47,261 nt of DNA from an uncultured Clostridium sp. (GTDB lineage: Bacteria; Bacillota; Clostridia; Clostridiales; Clostridiaceae): contig CAKVEW010000026.1 of assembly GCA_934746015.1 (NCBI GenBank), positions 1-47,261 on the forward strand, given 5' to 3'. The notes below the pieces were generated by a model, which saw only the letters and a list, made by a program, of their open reading frames with translations, searched no databases and was not told the DNA's origin. Made by a program: the position numbers and the translations under genes. Every line of letters begins with the position of its first letter. The stretch's first letter is position 1. Below are positions 16,732-25,714 of this stretch, piece by piece.

Positions 16732-16738
16732 AAACTAC

Positions 16739-18019
16739 TTATATTAATTTTTGATTAAATACATTATCTAAATTAACTTTACTAACTCTTTGCTTTATTT
16801 CTTCTTTATCTATAGTATACAATCCTAGTGCCTTCATCCTTTTAAAATATTCAGCACCAGCAAAGGTATATCTATCTCTTCTTCCTTCCCTTGTTCCTGC
16901 CTTTTCATTTGCATAAGATATTATATCTCCTATTACTATTGATGAAGGTAATATTAATAATGGTATTCCCATTGCTAGTCTCACAGCATTATGACCTGCT
17001 AATGAACCAGTAACAATAGCTTCTGTGTGTCCAACAAATAAACCTGACTTTTCACCTGCACAAAATAAATTATCTACTCCATTCACTTTTAAATCATTAG
17101 TTCTTGGCGCTACTGATAAATACCTTATTGAATTCCCCTTGCTACCTGCATATGGATCTACATATTTAGCATTTTCTAATCCCTTTATTTTTCTTAATTT
17201 TTTTAATGGATAGTAGGTAGTCATAAGTTTAGCATGTCCAGTATCTAATAAAATTATATTTTCTGCAAATTCCTTTAAAGCATATTGTTGGCACACTTTA
17301 GCACTAAGCTTATCATAATTAATATCTTCCTTAGGAACTTCTAAAATAACGCAACCTGTTCTATCTAACTCTTCAACAATTTCCTTTGATAAACTTTCTT
17401 TAGCTAATTTACAAGAGCCTGAAATTGCTCCTAATGTGTCTTCATCTCTTTCCCCTTGTATATCTGAAACACCACATCTCTCACTTATACTAAGTCTTGG
17501 CCCAAAGGCTGGGCACCTCAATATGCACATTGAGCAACCATTTCCATATCTTAAGCAATTTCCCATTGGCCCTGTTGTACCAGTAGTTTCAATAAATACA
17601 TCTCCATCTTCATAGCTACCATCACTAAGATAAATACCTTTAATCTTACTACCCTCTAATTTAACATCAGTAACTCTACTTTCTATATGAATAATAATTC
17701 CAATTTCCTCTAAATACTTACTTACTTTACCTTCAATTAAATTTACATCATACAATGTTGCATGTTTATGACCTGGAAATTCTATATCTTTATGCCTTGC
17801 AGTATTATCAACAATATCAATTAAATCTCCAGCACCAAGCTCTATTAATTCCTCTGAAGCTGTCCATCTTCCGTTATTTCTCATTATTCCGCCAACATTT
17901 CCAAGTCCTAATAATAAATCAGTTTTTTCATAAAGATGAACTTCTGCGCCTGCCTTTTTTGCTGTTATTGCAGATGCACAACCAGCCCAGCCTCCACCAA
18001 CTATAATAACCTTTATCAT
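16739..18019 (-). CDS. FAD-dependent oxidoreductase with Cys cluster
   Basis: A 426-aa flavoprotein. The N-terminal dinucleotide fold is clear (VIIVGGGWAGCASA, residues 5-17, with Glu31 after the second strand). The C-terminal segment (NLFCAGEKSGLFVGHTEAIVTGSLAGHNA) resembles the FAD-closing region of GidA/TrmFO-type proteins. In the middle, Cys155, Cys162, Cys165, Cys169 and Cys182 (with CSMCILRCP) could bind an Fe-S cluster or act as redox thiols. TrmFO itself is unlikely given this cluster. ATG overlaps the stop of the PyrK-like gene by 4 bases, so the two proteins probably work together. Substrate unknown. Confidence 0.75.
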   Translation of the reverse strand: MIKVIIVGGGWAGCASAITAKKAGAEVHLYEKTDLLLGLGNVGGIMRNNGRWTASEELIELGAGDLIDIVDNTARHKDIEFPGHKHATLYDVNLIEGKVSKYLEEIGIIIHIESRVTDVKLEGSKIKGIYLSDGSYEDGDVFIETTGTTGPMGNCLRYGNGCSMCILRCPAFGPRLSISERCGVSDIQGERDEDTLGAISGSCKLAKESLSKEIVEELDRTGCVILEVPKEDINYDKLSAKVCQQYALKEFAENIILLDTGHAKLMTTYYPLKKLRKIKGLENAKYVDPYAGSKGNSIRYLSVAPRTNDLKVNGVDNLFCAGEKSGLFVGHTEAIVTGSLAGHNAVRLAMGIPLLILPSSIVIGDIISYANEKAGTREGRRDRYTFAGAEYFKRMKALGLYTIDKEEIKQRVSKVNLDNVFNQKLI

Positions 18020-19008
18020 ATAAATCTTCTCCCTTCAAATACCTGTCTTGGATCTGTTTGAACTTTACAAAACCTCTTTACCCTATGCCCTGAGAATCTA
18101 ACGGTACAACTCCCACATATTCCTTCCCCACAGCACATTTTTATATTGTTACAGCATGAAAGTTTTATGTCTTTTCTATCTATGCTATTTAAATAATCTA
18201 TTAATTTAACACTTAATATATCTGCTCCTGCAATATGAATATACTCAACATTTCTTTCTGATAAAATATTTTTAATTATAACTTTAGCTTCGTCACTAAT
18301 TTCACCTTTATCTATTAAAGTTTCATTTATAACTTCAACATTATACTCTTTCAAATATTCTTTTACATAATTATCTTTATAAGGAGAGTTATCTAAAATT
18401 AAAGTTATTTTATTATTATTTTGATTCAATTTCCTAATAACAGGAATCATTGGAGCCATTCCAATTCCTCTTGCTAGTACTAAAACATTATTATTAACTT
18501 GGCTTTTTAAATTATTTAATCCAAATACTCCATTCCAATAAGGGCCTCTTATCGTTATTATGCTACCTTCTTTTACATTTAATAGATTTTTTGTTTTTAT
18601 TCCTCTTATTTCTATCATAATAGATATTATATTGTTATCTATATCAGATTCTAATATAGATATAGGTACATCAAAATAGATATTATTTTCATCAGGTCTG
18701 ATAAATATAAAACTACCTGCTTTTACTAAATCTATTGCTAATTTGTGAGGGACTTCAAACTTAATTAATAATAAATCTTTTTCATAAATTTCTGTTTCTT
18801 TAACTAAACAATTATATGTTTTTCTACCTCCTTTAGCTTTAGAACCATTATTAATAAATTCATGATAGATACAAACCCCCTTCCAATTTAGACAATCACA
18901 AAAACAACTTCCCTGCAATTGTGAACAAATTATACATTCACCGGCTTCAGCTAGCTTGCATGGGCAAAATTCTGTTCCAGAATCAATACATTCTACAATT
19001 TCCCTCAT
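18016..19008 (-). CDS. PyrK-like FAD/[2Fe-2S] electron-transfer protein with Cys-rich N-terminus
   Basis: A 330-aa reductase. The N-terminal 50 residues hold nine cysteines (7, 15, 17, 25, 28, 35, 37, 39, 46), suggesting extra Fe-S or zinc centres. A ferredoxin-reductase FAD/NAD module follows (about 65-280). The C-terminal cluster CGEGICGSC (Cys293, 298, 301) with Cys314 matches the [2Fe-2S] site of dihydroorotate dehydrogenase PyrK. I choose ATG 19008, with GGAGAG upstream. The TTG at 19041 has no site. It forms a coupled pair with the flavoprotein gene. It may move electrons between NAD(P)H and that protein, perhaps for the Mo hydroxylase, which is inference. Confidence 0.75.
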   Translation of the reverse strand: MREIVECIDSGTEFCPCKLAEAGECIICSQLQGSCFCDCLNWKGVCIYHEFINNGSKAKGGRKTYNCLVKETEIYEKDLLLIKFEVPHKLAIDLVKAGSFIFIRPDENNIYFDVPISILESDIDNNIISIMIEIRGIKTKNLLNVKEGSIITIRGPYWNGVFGLNNLKSQVNNNVLVLARGIGMAPMIPVIRKLNQNNNKITLILDNSPYKDNYVKEYLKEYNVEVINETLIDKGEISDEAKVIIKNILSERNVEYIHIAGADILSVKLIDYLNSIDRKDIKLSCCNNIKMCCGEGICGSCTVRFSGHRVKRFCKVQTDPRQVFEGRRFI

Positions 19009-19085
19009 TACTTTATATCTCTCCAAGGATTTCTTATACAATATTAGATTATTTATTATAATTTATTTTGTTACAATCTTAATAA

Positions 19086-19114
19086 TAAAAAAGTAGAGGC
19101 AAATGTCTCTACTT
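19086..19114 (-). terminator. Terminator of the dacA-like gene
   Basis: An 8-bp stem (19091-19098 with 19107-19114, plus two inner pairs) is followed by a minus-strand T run. The TAG stop at 19109-19111 is inside the stem. Confidence 0.75.
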
Positions 19115-20281
19115 CTCACCAATTATTATTTTTTCAAATTCTTCCTTACTTATATTTATATTACTTATTAAAGGAAACTTGCTTTTTTCATATGCTTTAT
19201 CTTTAACAGATATTTTCCCGAATATATTCCCCTCTTCTATATCTATTAATGACTTAAAAACTTCCACTTCTACAATATCACTCTCTTTATAACCATAAGT
19301 TATATCTTCTTCATTTATTATTTTTCCTAAGCCTGCAAGTTTTTCTTCCTCTAATATTTTTCTATTATTTTTATTAATAAACTCATTACTTTTAACTACA
19401 TAATTATATATTTTTTCGGTAACATTCCATCTATCAACACAATTTAAAACAACTATTATTATATTTTTACCATTATGATTTATAGATGAAACTAAACACT
19501 TACCTGCCCCACCTGTATATCCGGTTTTCACACCATTAGCACCAGGAATCTTATATAAGATTTTATTAATATTCTGATAATCTCTAGTGAAATTATACTT
19601 ATCTTTGTATATTACCTTTTCTCCTACACATTCTCTAAAAACACTATTTTCCATTGCTTTTGATGTTAAAATTGCTAAATCATATGCTGAGGAATAATGT
19701 TTTGAACTATCTAAACCATGTGGAGATTCAAAATGTGAATCTATTATTCCTACATTTTTAGCAAAATCGTTCATAATATTAGAAAACCCTTCTATTGATC
19801 CTCCAATATCTTCTGCAATAGCTATAGCAGCATCATTCCCTGATCGAAACATCAAACCAAATAGTAATTCTTTCATAGCTATTTCTTCACCTGCTGAATA
19901 TCCAACTGTTGAACCCCTAATAGATGAAGCATTTTTACTTATTGTAACTTTTCTATCTAAATCACCATAATTTATTGCTATAAGAGCAGTTAAAATCTTA
20001 GTAGTACTTGCCATAGGGACTATTTCATATCCATTTTGATTCCATAATACTTGATTACTTTCTGCATCTATTGCTATAGCATTTCTAGCAGACACCTTTA
20101 ATGGAGAATTAATATTAACTTCATCTAATGATATATGTATAGATTCTTCCTCAATTATATCAATTGATTCATAGTCATTATCAATAATATCATCATTGTA
20201 AGCTTTAACTGAATATATATCCCATGTAAATGTCAATAATACTAATAAAATAGTTGCTAGAACTTTTTTTATATTTTTCAT
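19109..20281 (-). CDS. D-alanyl-D-alanine carboxypeptidase (penicillin-binding protein)
   Basis: A 390-aa serine peptidase of the peptidase S11 family that trims the terminal D-Ala of peptidoglycan stem peptides outside the membrane. An N-terminal signal segment (KVLATILLVLLTFTWDIYSV) is followed by the three penicillin-binding motifs: STTK (in PMASTTKILTAL), SGN (in FRSGNDAAIA) and KTG (in GVKTGYTGGAG). The start is ATG 20281, behind GAGGGTG. The ATG at 20305 has no site. It lies divergently from the DUF2953 gene. This is one of two S11 enzymes in the window and may be sporulation-related, given the neighbours. Confidence 0.92.
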   Translation of the reverse strand: MKNIKKVLATILLVLLTFTWDIYSVKAYNDDIIDNDYESIDIIEEESIHISLDEVNINSPLKVSARNAIAIDAESNQVLWNQNGYEIVPMASTTKILTALIAINYGDLDRKVTISKNASSIRGSTVGYSAGEEIAMKELLFGLMFRSGNDAAIAIAEDIGGSIEGFSNIMNDFAKNVGIIDSHFESPHGLDSSKHYSSAYDLAILTSKAMENSVFRECVGEKVIYKDKYNFTRDYQNINKILYKIPGANGVKTGYTGGAGKCLVSSINHNGKNIIIVVLNCVDRWNVTEKIYNYVVKSNEFINKNNRKILEEEKLAGLGKIINEEDITYGYKESDIVEVEVFKSLIDIEEGNIFGKISVKDKAYEKSKFPLISNINISKEEFEKIIIGEK

Positions 20282-20399
20282 ATTATCACCCTCTATACTA
20301 GCCATCTAAAAATAGTTTGTTCTAAAAGAAAATTTTTAAACATAATTTTAAAAATTTCTATATTAGATAATTTATCAATCTTTTTGAAAGGATTTAATA

Positions 20400-20978
20400 A
20401 TGAAGTTATTTATTATATTTATTATTATACTAATAATATTATTTTTACCTTTACCTATAAAAATCAAACTAGAGTACTCAAATAAAAATTTAGTAATAAA
20501 ACTATATAAATACATCATTTTCTCTTCATTAAATGGAGTTGAAAACAAATATTTAAAAAAACTAATAAAAAATAAGCCTAAAATAAAAGATAATAACATT
20601 AAATCAAAATCACAAAGAAACCTTATAAAGAAAATTTCCTACAAAAAATTATATAAAAATATTTCAACAAATAAATTAAAGCCTAAAATAAAGCTTAATG
20701 CTTCCCTTATCTATGGTATTGATGATGCAGCTGTTTCTGCTATATTATACGGACTTCTATGCAATATACCAACTTTACTATATTTTATCTTAAACATTAT
20801 TTTTAAGGTTAAAAACCTATCCTTTGACATTAAGCCTAAATTCAATACAACTTTATTAACTTTTGGAATAACTAGTATATTTTACTTTAATATTGCCAAT
20901 ATTATATATATGTTATTTTTATTATTTAAAAGTAAAGAAAATAAGGAGGTGGCTCCCAATCTAGGGAGGAATATATGA
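20400..20978 (+). CDS. DUF2953 domain protein
   Basis: A 192-aa membrane-associated protein. It has an N-terminal hydrophobic segment (residues 2-20), a very Lys/Asn-rich middle (60-105), then the DUF2953 core with the AxxxGxxDA-like stretch (ASLIYGIDDAAVSAILYGLL) and C-terminal hydrophobic segments. It resembles B. subtilis YtfI, which lies next to the gerW homologue ytfJ, and the same pairing is seen here. The start is ATG behind AAAGGA. Its stop overlaps the gerW start (ATGA). Function unknown. A sporulation role is inferred from context. Confidence 0.8.
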   Translation: MKLFIIFIIILIILFLPLPIKIKLEYSNKNLVIKLYKYIIFSSLNGVENKYLKKLIKNKPKIKDNNIKSKSQRNLIKKISYKKLYKNISTNKLKPKIKLNASLIYGIDDAAVSAILYGLLCNIPTLLYFILNIIFKVKNLSFDIKPKFNTTLLTFGITSIFYFNIANIIYMLFLLFKSKENKEVAPNLGRNI

Positions 20979-21442
20979 CAAATCAGCATCCTGTTGAAAG
21001 TTTAATGAAAAGTACAATGGAAAATTTAAAAGAAATGATAGATGTTAATACTGTAATAGGCGATGCAGTAGAAACTAAAGATGGAAGTTATATAATTCCA
21101 ATATCGAAAGTAACCTTTGGCTTCGCTTCAGGTGGAAGTGAATTTGGAAATGTCTGCATAGGTCCTGGAGATAATATGTCAAACCATCCATTTGGTGGTG
21201 GATCTGGTGCTGGAATTACTGTTAAACCCGTAGCTTTTTTAGTTTTAAGAAAGGACGTTGTAAGATTATTGCCAGTAGAACAAAATAATACATATGACAG
21301 AATAGTAGATTCTATACCTCAAATTATAGACATTGTAAAAGGTTTCTTTAATGAGGATAAATATAATAAAAATAATTTTGAAGAAGGATCACCTATGAAT
21401 AGTTGTGATAATAGTGATTCTTCTTCAAGTAATTTACATTAA
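20975..21442 (+). CDS. gerW: GerW family sporulation protein
   Basis: A 155-aa protein of the GerW (YtfJ) family, a forespore-associated protein linked to spore germination and lysozyme resistance in Bacillus. The family core is intact: the N-terminal helix HPVESLMKSTMENLKEMIDVNTVIGD, then IPISKVTFGFASGG and the Gly-rich GGGSGAGITVKPVAFLV. The last 30 residues are Asn/Ser/Asp-rich and variable. GGGAGG lies 5 bases before ATG. It overlaps the DUF2953 gene by 4 bases and converges with scpB. Confidence 0.93.
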   Translation: MTNQHPVESLMKSTMENLKEMIDVNTVIGDAVETKDGSYIIPISKVTFGFASGGSEFGNVCIGPGDNMSNHPFGGGSGAGITVKPVAFLVLRKDVVRLLPVEQNNTYDRIVDSIPQIIDIVKGFFNEDKYNKNNFEEGSPMNSCDNSDSSSSNLH

Positions 21443-21446
21443 TTTA

Positions 21447-21484
21447 TATAAGATATATTTTAGGACACTAAAATATATCTTATA
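21447..21484. terminator. Bidirectional terminator between gerW and scpB
   Basis: A perfect 17-bp inverted repeat (21447-21463 with 21468-21484) has loop GACA. The scpB TAA (21480-21482) is part of one arm. It serves both converging genes. Confidence 0.8.
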
Positions 21485-22088
21485 ACTCTTTTATAATTTC
21501 ATTCATATTTTCTATAATATCATTCTCTTTATTATCATATAAATCTAATGAAGGCAATTCATTTAATTCTTTTAATCCGAACTGTCTTAAAAATTCATCT
21601 GTTGTTCCGAATAAAATTGGTCTTCCTGGAACTTCTAATCTACCGACCTCTTTTATTAAATCTTTTTCTAACAACCTTTGTAATGCACTTTCAGATTTAA
21701 CTCCTCTTATTTCATCTATATCAACTCTTGTAATTGGTTGCTTATAAGCTATTATAGCCAAACTTTCTAAAGAAGCTTGAGATAAGGATTGTCTCTTATT
21801 TTTTCTTAGTAGTTTTTGTATATAATCACTATTTTCAGCCTTAGTAACTAGTTGAAATTCTCCATTTATCGAAATTAATTTTATTCCTCTTCTCTCTTCT
21901 TCATATTCATTCTGCATTTCATCTAATATATTTTTTATTATTTTAGTTGAAACCTCTAATGTATTACTTAAATCTCTTATAGTTAGCGGCTCTCCACTAA
22001 CAAATAGAAGTGATTCTATTGAAGATTTCAGCTTAGGCTTTGATGATATTTCTTCAAATTCATATTGTGCTGCATCTATATTACTCAT
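21480..22088 (-). CDS. scpB: Segregation and condensation protein B
   Basis: A 202-aa kleisin-associated protein with two winged-helix domains, part of the SMC-ScpAB condensin that organises and segregates the chromosome. Typical sequence includes SIESLLFVSGEPL near the start and LAIIAYKQPITRVDIDEIRGVKS in the second domain (about 108-130). The start overlaps scpA by 8 bases, with GGAG 10 bases before ATG. Length is normal. Confidence 0.96.
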   Translation of the reverse strand: MSNIDAAQYEFEEISSKPKLKSSIESLLFVSGEPLTIRDLSNTLEVSTKIIKNILDEMQNEYEEERRGIKLISINGEFQLVTKAENSDYIQKLLRKNKRQSLSQASLESLAIIAYKQPITRVDIDEIRGVKSESALQRLLEKDLIKEVGRLEVPGRPILFGTTDEFLRQFGLKELNELPSLDLYDNKENDIIENMNEIIKEL

Positions 22089-22827
22089 TGCCTATTCTCC
22101 TTTCCATTAAAATGTCATCAAAATTACTATCTTGATATACTTTAAGCATTCTAAGCTTTATTAATTCTAATAATGCTAAGAAAGTTACAACAGCTTCTAG
22201 CTTGCATTCACTTTCTCTTATTATATCTCTAAATTTTACTATTTTATTATTATTAAACTTTATCATTAAATCATTCATCTTATCTTCAATTTTATATTTG
22301 TCTACATATATCTTTCTTTGAATTACATTTTCCTTATTTTGCTTCTTAAGATAATTTTCGATTAAATTATTATAAATATTATATAAATCTAGTAAAGTTA
22401 TATTCTTAAATATATCTTCTTCCTTATTCACTATATTTACTTCTTTTATAATTTCAGGCTTTTTTGTATAAATTTCACCTGAATTAATAAATCTATCCCT
22501 TAAGAATAATGCTGCCCCTTTTATTCTCTTATATTCTATAAGCATATTCATAAGATTTTTTTCTAAATCTTCTTCACTTTCCTCATTATTCTTAACAACA
22601 GGTAGAAGCTTTTTAGATTTAATTTCAATCAAAGTTGCAGCTACCACTATAAATTCAGAAGTTATATCAAGATCCATAATCTTCATATCATCTAAATATC
22701 TTAAATACTGATTTGTTATCTTATATATTTCAATATTATATATATCCATTTCATTCTTCTTAATTAAATGTAGCAATAAATCAAATGGTCCCTCAAAATT
22801 TGCTACTTTAATTTTTGGCATTTCCAT
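22081..22827 (-). CDS. scpA: Segregation and condensation protein A
   Basis: A 248-aa kleisin of the SMC complex. The N-terminal FEGPFDLLLHLIKKNEMDIYNI motif binds the SMC neck, and the C-terminal winged helix (about 185-245, EAVVTFLALLELIKLRMLKV) binds the SMC cap. I prefer ATG 22827, which has a GGATGAG site at proper distance, but ATG 22836 three codons upstream cannot be excluded. It forms an operon with scpB, a universal pairing in Firmicutes. Confidence 0.96.
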   Translation of the reverse strand: MEMPKIKVANFEGPFDLLLHLIKKNEMDIYNIEIYKITNQYLRYLDDMKIMDLDITSEFIVVAATLIEIKSKKLLPVVKNNEESEEDLEKNLMNMLIEYKRIKGAALFLRDRFINSGEIYTKKPEIIKEVNIVNKEEDIFKNITLLDLYNIYNNLIENYLKKQNKENVIQRKIYVDKYKIEDKMNDLMIKFNNNKIVKFRDIIRESECKLEAVVTFLALLELIKLRMLKVYQDSNFDDILMERRIGNE

Positions 22828-22911
22828 ATTACTCATCCGCCTTTAATAATCTATTTCCTTAGAATATAATATCAAGTTTATTTATAAAGAACAACCTTTT
22901 TACAATAAGAA

Positions 22912-22937
22912 AAAAGGATTCAATAAAGAATCCCTTT
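22912..22937 (-). terminator. Terminator of the dacF-like gene
   Basis: A 10-bp stem with one bulged C (22912-22921 with 22928-22938), loop AATAAA, is followed by T5 on the minus strand. It overlaps the gene's stop region. Confidence 0.7.
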
Positions 22938-24157
22938 TATATACCTTTTCTGAACATATTTTTCATATTAAATTTAAAGTTGTCAAAAATACCACCTAAT
23001 TTAATATCTCTATCAGAATATAAATCTACTTCTCCGATTTTATTTTCTCCAGAATATGCCTCACATTTCCCTATAATTTCCCCTGCCTTATATTCCTTCT
23101 TAAGATCATCTATTACGATTTTTTTCTCAATTTCACTATTATCACCCTTTTGAATAATAGCAATTAAATCATCTTTTGCTTTAGCAATAAAGAATTTATC
23201 TGTATTTTTATTTAAATATATGTTTTCAACATCTTCATCTTTTACTAATATCTTTTGGCCTTCAAATTTAGAAAAGCCAAAATTTAAAAGCATTCCTGCA
23301 TCTCTATTTCTTATTTTATAAGTTGGTGCTCCCATAATTACTGAAAGCATTCTAACACCATTTCTTGTTGCTGTAGTAGAGATACAATACTTAGCTTCTG
23401 ATGTATATCCAGTTTTTAAGCCATCACATCCCTCAAAAAACCTTACTAATTTATTATGATTAACTAATTCTATTGGAGATAATCTTCCTTCAGAAATTGT
23501 TTCCATATAAGTTCCTGTATATTTTAGTATAGTTGGATGTTTAAGAAGTTCTAATGACATAATGGAAATATCTCTTGCAGTTGATAAATGTCCTTCTTTT
23601 GGTAATCCATTACAATTTTTAAAAGTGGTATTATTCATTCCAAGCTCTTGAGCTCTTTTATTCATAACTTCTACAAATGCATCTTCTGTTCCACTTAAAT
23701 ACTCTGCTAATGCTACTGCAGCATCATTCCCAGATGCAATAGCAACACCTTTTAGTAGTTCTTCAACTGTCCTAACTTCACCAGTGTCAAGAAGCATGGT
23801 GCTTCCCCCCATTTTTTTTGCATTCTCACTACATGTTACCTTATCATTTAGAGAAATCTTACCACTATCTACTGCCTCCATAGTCAATAACATTGTCATT
23901 ATTTTTGTTACAGATGCTGGTGCAAATTTTTCATTTGGATTTTTTTCATATAGTATTTTACCAGAAATAGGCTCAATTAATAATGCAGATTTTGCATCTA
24001 CATTTATACCTTCTTCACTAAAAGTTTCAGTGCTCCATTCTTCATATGTTTCAATTTCGTTATCATGTGCTTCAACTAAAGCATTAACTGGTATAATATT
24101 TAAAATTAATAAGCTTAAAGAAAGTATAATTACTTTTTTCATTTTGTTTTTATTCAT
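22937..24157 (-). CDS. dacF: D-alanyl-D-alanine carboxypeptidase, DacF type
   Basis: A 406-aa peptidase S11 enzyme that regulates cross-linking by removing terminal D-Ala. It has a signal segment (VIILSLSLLILNIIPVNAL), the motifs SVTK (in PASVTKIMTML), SGN (in IASGNDAAVALAEYL) and KTG (in GLKTGYTSEAKY), and the C-terminal PBP5 beta domain. The start is ATG 24157 with a perfect AAAGGAGG site 7 bases ahead. The longer frame to 24232 runs through the pdp terminator and is not used. The order pdp-dacF resembles the sporulation-expressed dacF locus of bacilli. A sigma-F-like promoter overlaps its leader. Confidence 0.92.
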   Translation of the reverse strand: MNKNKMKKVIILSLSLLILNIIPVNALVEAHDNEIETYEEWSTETFSEEGINVDAKSALLIEPISGKILYEKNPNEKFAPASVTKIMTMLLTMEAVDSGKISLNDKVTCSENAKKMGGSTMLLDTGEVRTVEELLKGVAIASGNDAAVALAEYLSGTEDAFVEVMNKRAQELGMNNTTFKNCNGLPKEGHLSTARDISIMSLELLKHPTILKYTGTYMETISEGRLSPIELVNHNKLVRFFEGCDGLKTGYTSEAKYCISTTATRNGVRMLSVIMGAPTYKIRNRDAGMLLNFGFSKFEGQKILVKDEDVENIYLNKNTDKFFIAKAKDDLIAIIQKGDNSEIEKKIVIDDLKKEYKAGEIIGKCEAYSGENKIGEVDLYSDRDIKLGGIFDNFKFNMKNMFRKGI

Positions 24158-24178
24158 TTTATTTCCTCCTTTCAAGCT

Positions 24179-24205
24179 TATTATTACCAATAAAAATAAA
24201 AATAT
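24179..24205 (-). promoter_or_regulatory. Candidate sigma-F promoter of dacF
   Basis: GGTAATAATA (24179-24188, minus strand) fits the sigma-F -10 consensus GGNRANAHTW at every position. TCATA about 14 bp upstream is an imperfect -35 and lies in the pdp terminator stem. The leader would be only about 15 bases, just covering the ribosome site. Confidence 0.4.
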
Positions 24206-24238
24206 GATAAAAAGAATAAATCTTCTTATCATATTTTT
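24198..24238 (-). terminator. Terminator of pdp
   Basis: A 13-bp perfect stem (24198-24210 with 24226-24238) is followed by TTTTTATTTTTATT on the minus strand, directly after the pdp stop at 24245. Confidence 0.8.
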
Positions 24239-24244
24239 CTTGCA

Positions 24245-25549
24245 TTATTTTACTACATCATATATTAAAGGTAGCTTTCCTTTACTTTTCTCACTTACAA
24301 TTATATTCTTTAAAATATTATTTTTAGTCTTTTCTATATTATCTTTATCATTACTATGAATGTATGCTAATATATCTCCTATCTTCACTTCATCTTCTCT
24401 TTTCTTATTAAGTACTATTCCAACAGAAAGATCTATATCACTTTCCTTTGTTTCTCTACCAGCACCTAACTCCATAGCAATTAATCCAAATGCTTCTGCA
24501 TTAATTTTAGTTATTACTCCACTATTAACAGCTCTTACCTCTTCAATATATTTTGCTTTTGGCAATTTATCGGTATCATCAACAAATGATGGGTCTCCCC
24601 CTTGAGCCTTAATAAATTCCTTTAATTTTTCTATACCTTTTCCATTATTTATATTTTCTAATAATAAAGCCTTACCTTCTTCAAAGCTCTTTGCTTTGTT
24701 TCCACAGACAAGCATATAACTTCCTAAAGTTAATGTTAACTCCAATAAATCCTTTGGTCCATTTCCTTTTAATAATTCTATAGCTTCTTTTACTTCTAGT
24801 GAATTTCCAATAGCATATCCTAACGGCTGGTCCATATCAGATATAACTCCTATAGTTTTTCTCCCAACTGATGTACCAATATCAACCATTTCCCTTGCAA
24901 GAGCTTTTGCATCATCAGGAGTTTTCATAAATGCTCCATCTCCTACCTTTACATCTAAAACTATGGCATCAGCACCAGAAGCTATTTTTTTACTCATAAT
25001 GCTTGAAGCTATTAAAGACATATTATCTACAGTTGCTGTAACATCTCTTAAGGCATACAATTTTTTGTCAGCAGGTGCAATATTCCCTGTTTGACCTGTT
25101 ATTGCTATTCCAATTTTATTAGAGTTGTTAATAAACTCTTCTTCTGTAAGCTCTACAGAGAAGCCATTAAAAGATTCTAATTTATCAATAGTTCCACCAG
25201 TATGTCCTAAACCTCTTCCTGACATTTTTGATACTGGAACACCTAATGACGCAACTAAAGGTGTAAGACAAATACTAGTCTTATCTCCTACACCTCCTGT
25301 TGAATGTTTATCTACTTTAACTCCATTTATTGAAGATAAATCTATTACATCTCCTGATTTAACCATTGCCATAGTTAAATCAGCTGTTTCCTTCTTATTC
25401 ATCTTGTTGAAAAATATAGCCATAAGTAGTGCAGAAGCTTGGTAATCTGGAATTTCTCCATTTGTAAAACCTTGCACAAAATAATCAATTTCTTCCTTAG
25501 TTAATTCTTGACCTTTTCTTTTTTTTAGAATAATGTCATACATTCTCAT
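24245..25549 (-). CDS. pdp: Pyrimidine-nucleoside phosphorylase
   Basis: A 434-aa enzyme that splits uridine, deoxyuridine and thymidine with phosphate into the base and (deoxy)ribose-1-phosphate. The N-terminal helical domain (1-65) is followed by the phosphate-binding loop [12 protein letters not shown] (about 82-93), the signature [16 protein letters not shown] (about 110-125) and the C-terminal PYNP domain. The start has GGAGG 10 bases before ATG. It releases uracil and thymine in the cytoplasm, which could feed the pyrimidine-like operon elsewhere in the window, but the genomic context is sporulation genes, so a link is only suggestive. Confidence 0.96.
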   Translation of the reverse strand: MRMYDIILKKRKGQELTKEEIDYFVQGFTNGEIPDYQASALLMAIFFNKMNKKETADLTMAMVKSGDVIDLSSINGVKVDKHSTGGVGDKTSICLTPLVASLGVPVSKMSGRGLGHTGGTIDKLESFNGFSVELTEEEFINNSNKIGIAITGQTGNIAPADKKLYALRDVTATVDNMSLIASSIMSKKIASGADAIVLDVKVGDGAFMKTPDDAKALAREMVDIGTSVGRKTIGVISDMDQPLGYAIGNSLEVKEAIELLKGNGPKDLLELTLTLGSYMLVCGNKAKSFEEGKALLLENINNGKGIEKLKEFIKAQGGDPSFVDDTDKLPKAKYIEEVRAVNSGVITKINAEAFGLIAMELGAGRETKESDIDLSVGIVLNKKREDEVKIGDILAYIHSNDKDNIEKTKNNILKNIIVSEKSKGKLPLIYDVVK

Positions 25550-25714
25550 TTGAATATGTCCTCCTATTATTTAAGCACGTTATTTAAAAGTATTTTCTAT
25601 ATTATAATAGCATTAGTAATTTCTATAAACATTTATATTTTATATGTTATAGGATTAATTAATTTATCTACTCCTTTCAACTATAAACCTAGAATTATGA
25701 GCCTTTTACTACCA

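Larger units (their letters stand above)
16435..16738. other. Intergenic region upstream of the pucR-like gene
   Basis: The 304-bp AT-rich gap holds the terminator of the flavoprotein gene (16704-16731), the second copy of a 23-base motif (16660-16682) and the leader of the PucR gene. TATAAA lies on the minus strand near 16500, without a clear -35. I see no reading frame or RNA gene. Confidence 0.6.

Noticed and set aside
20375..20599. A 74-residue minus-strand frame opposite the DUF2953 gene
   Set aside because: It is fully antisense to a gene with a good ribosome site and known partner (gerW), and its Phe/Ile-rich sequence is what antisense AT-rich coding gives.
24158..24232. Longer N-terminus for the DacF-like protein
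   Set aside because: It would be translated from the pdp terminator hairpin. The ATG at 24157 has a perfect ribosome site and is followed by a normal signal peptide.
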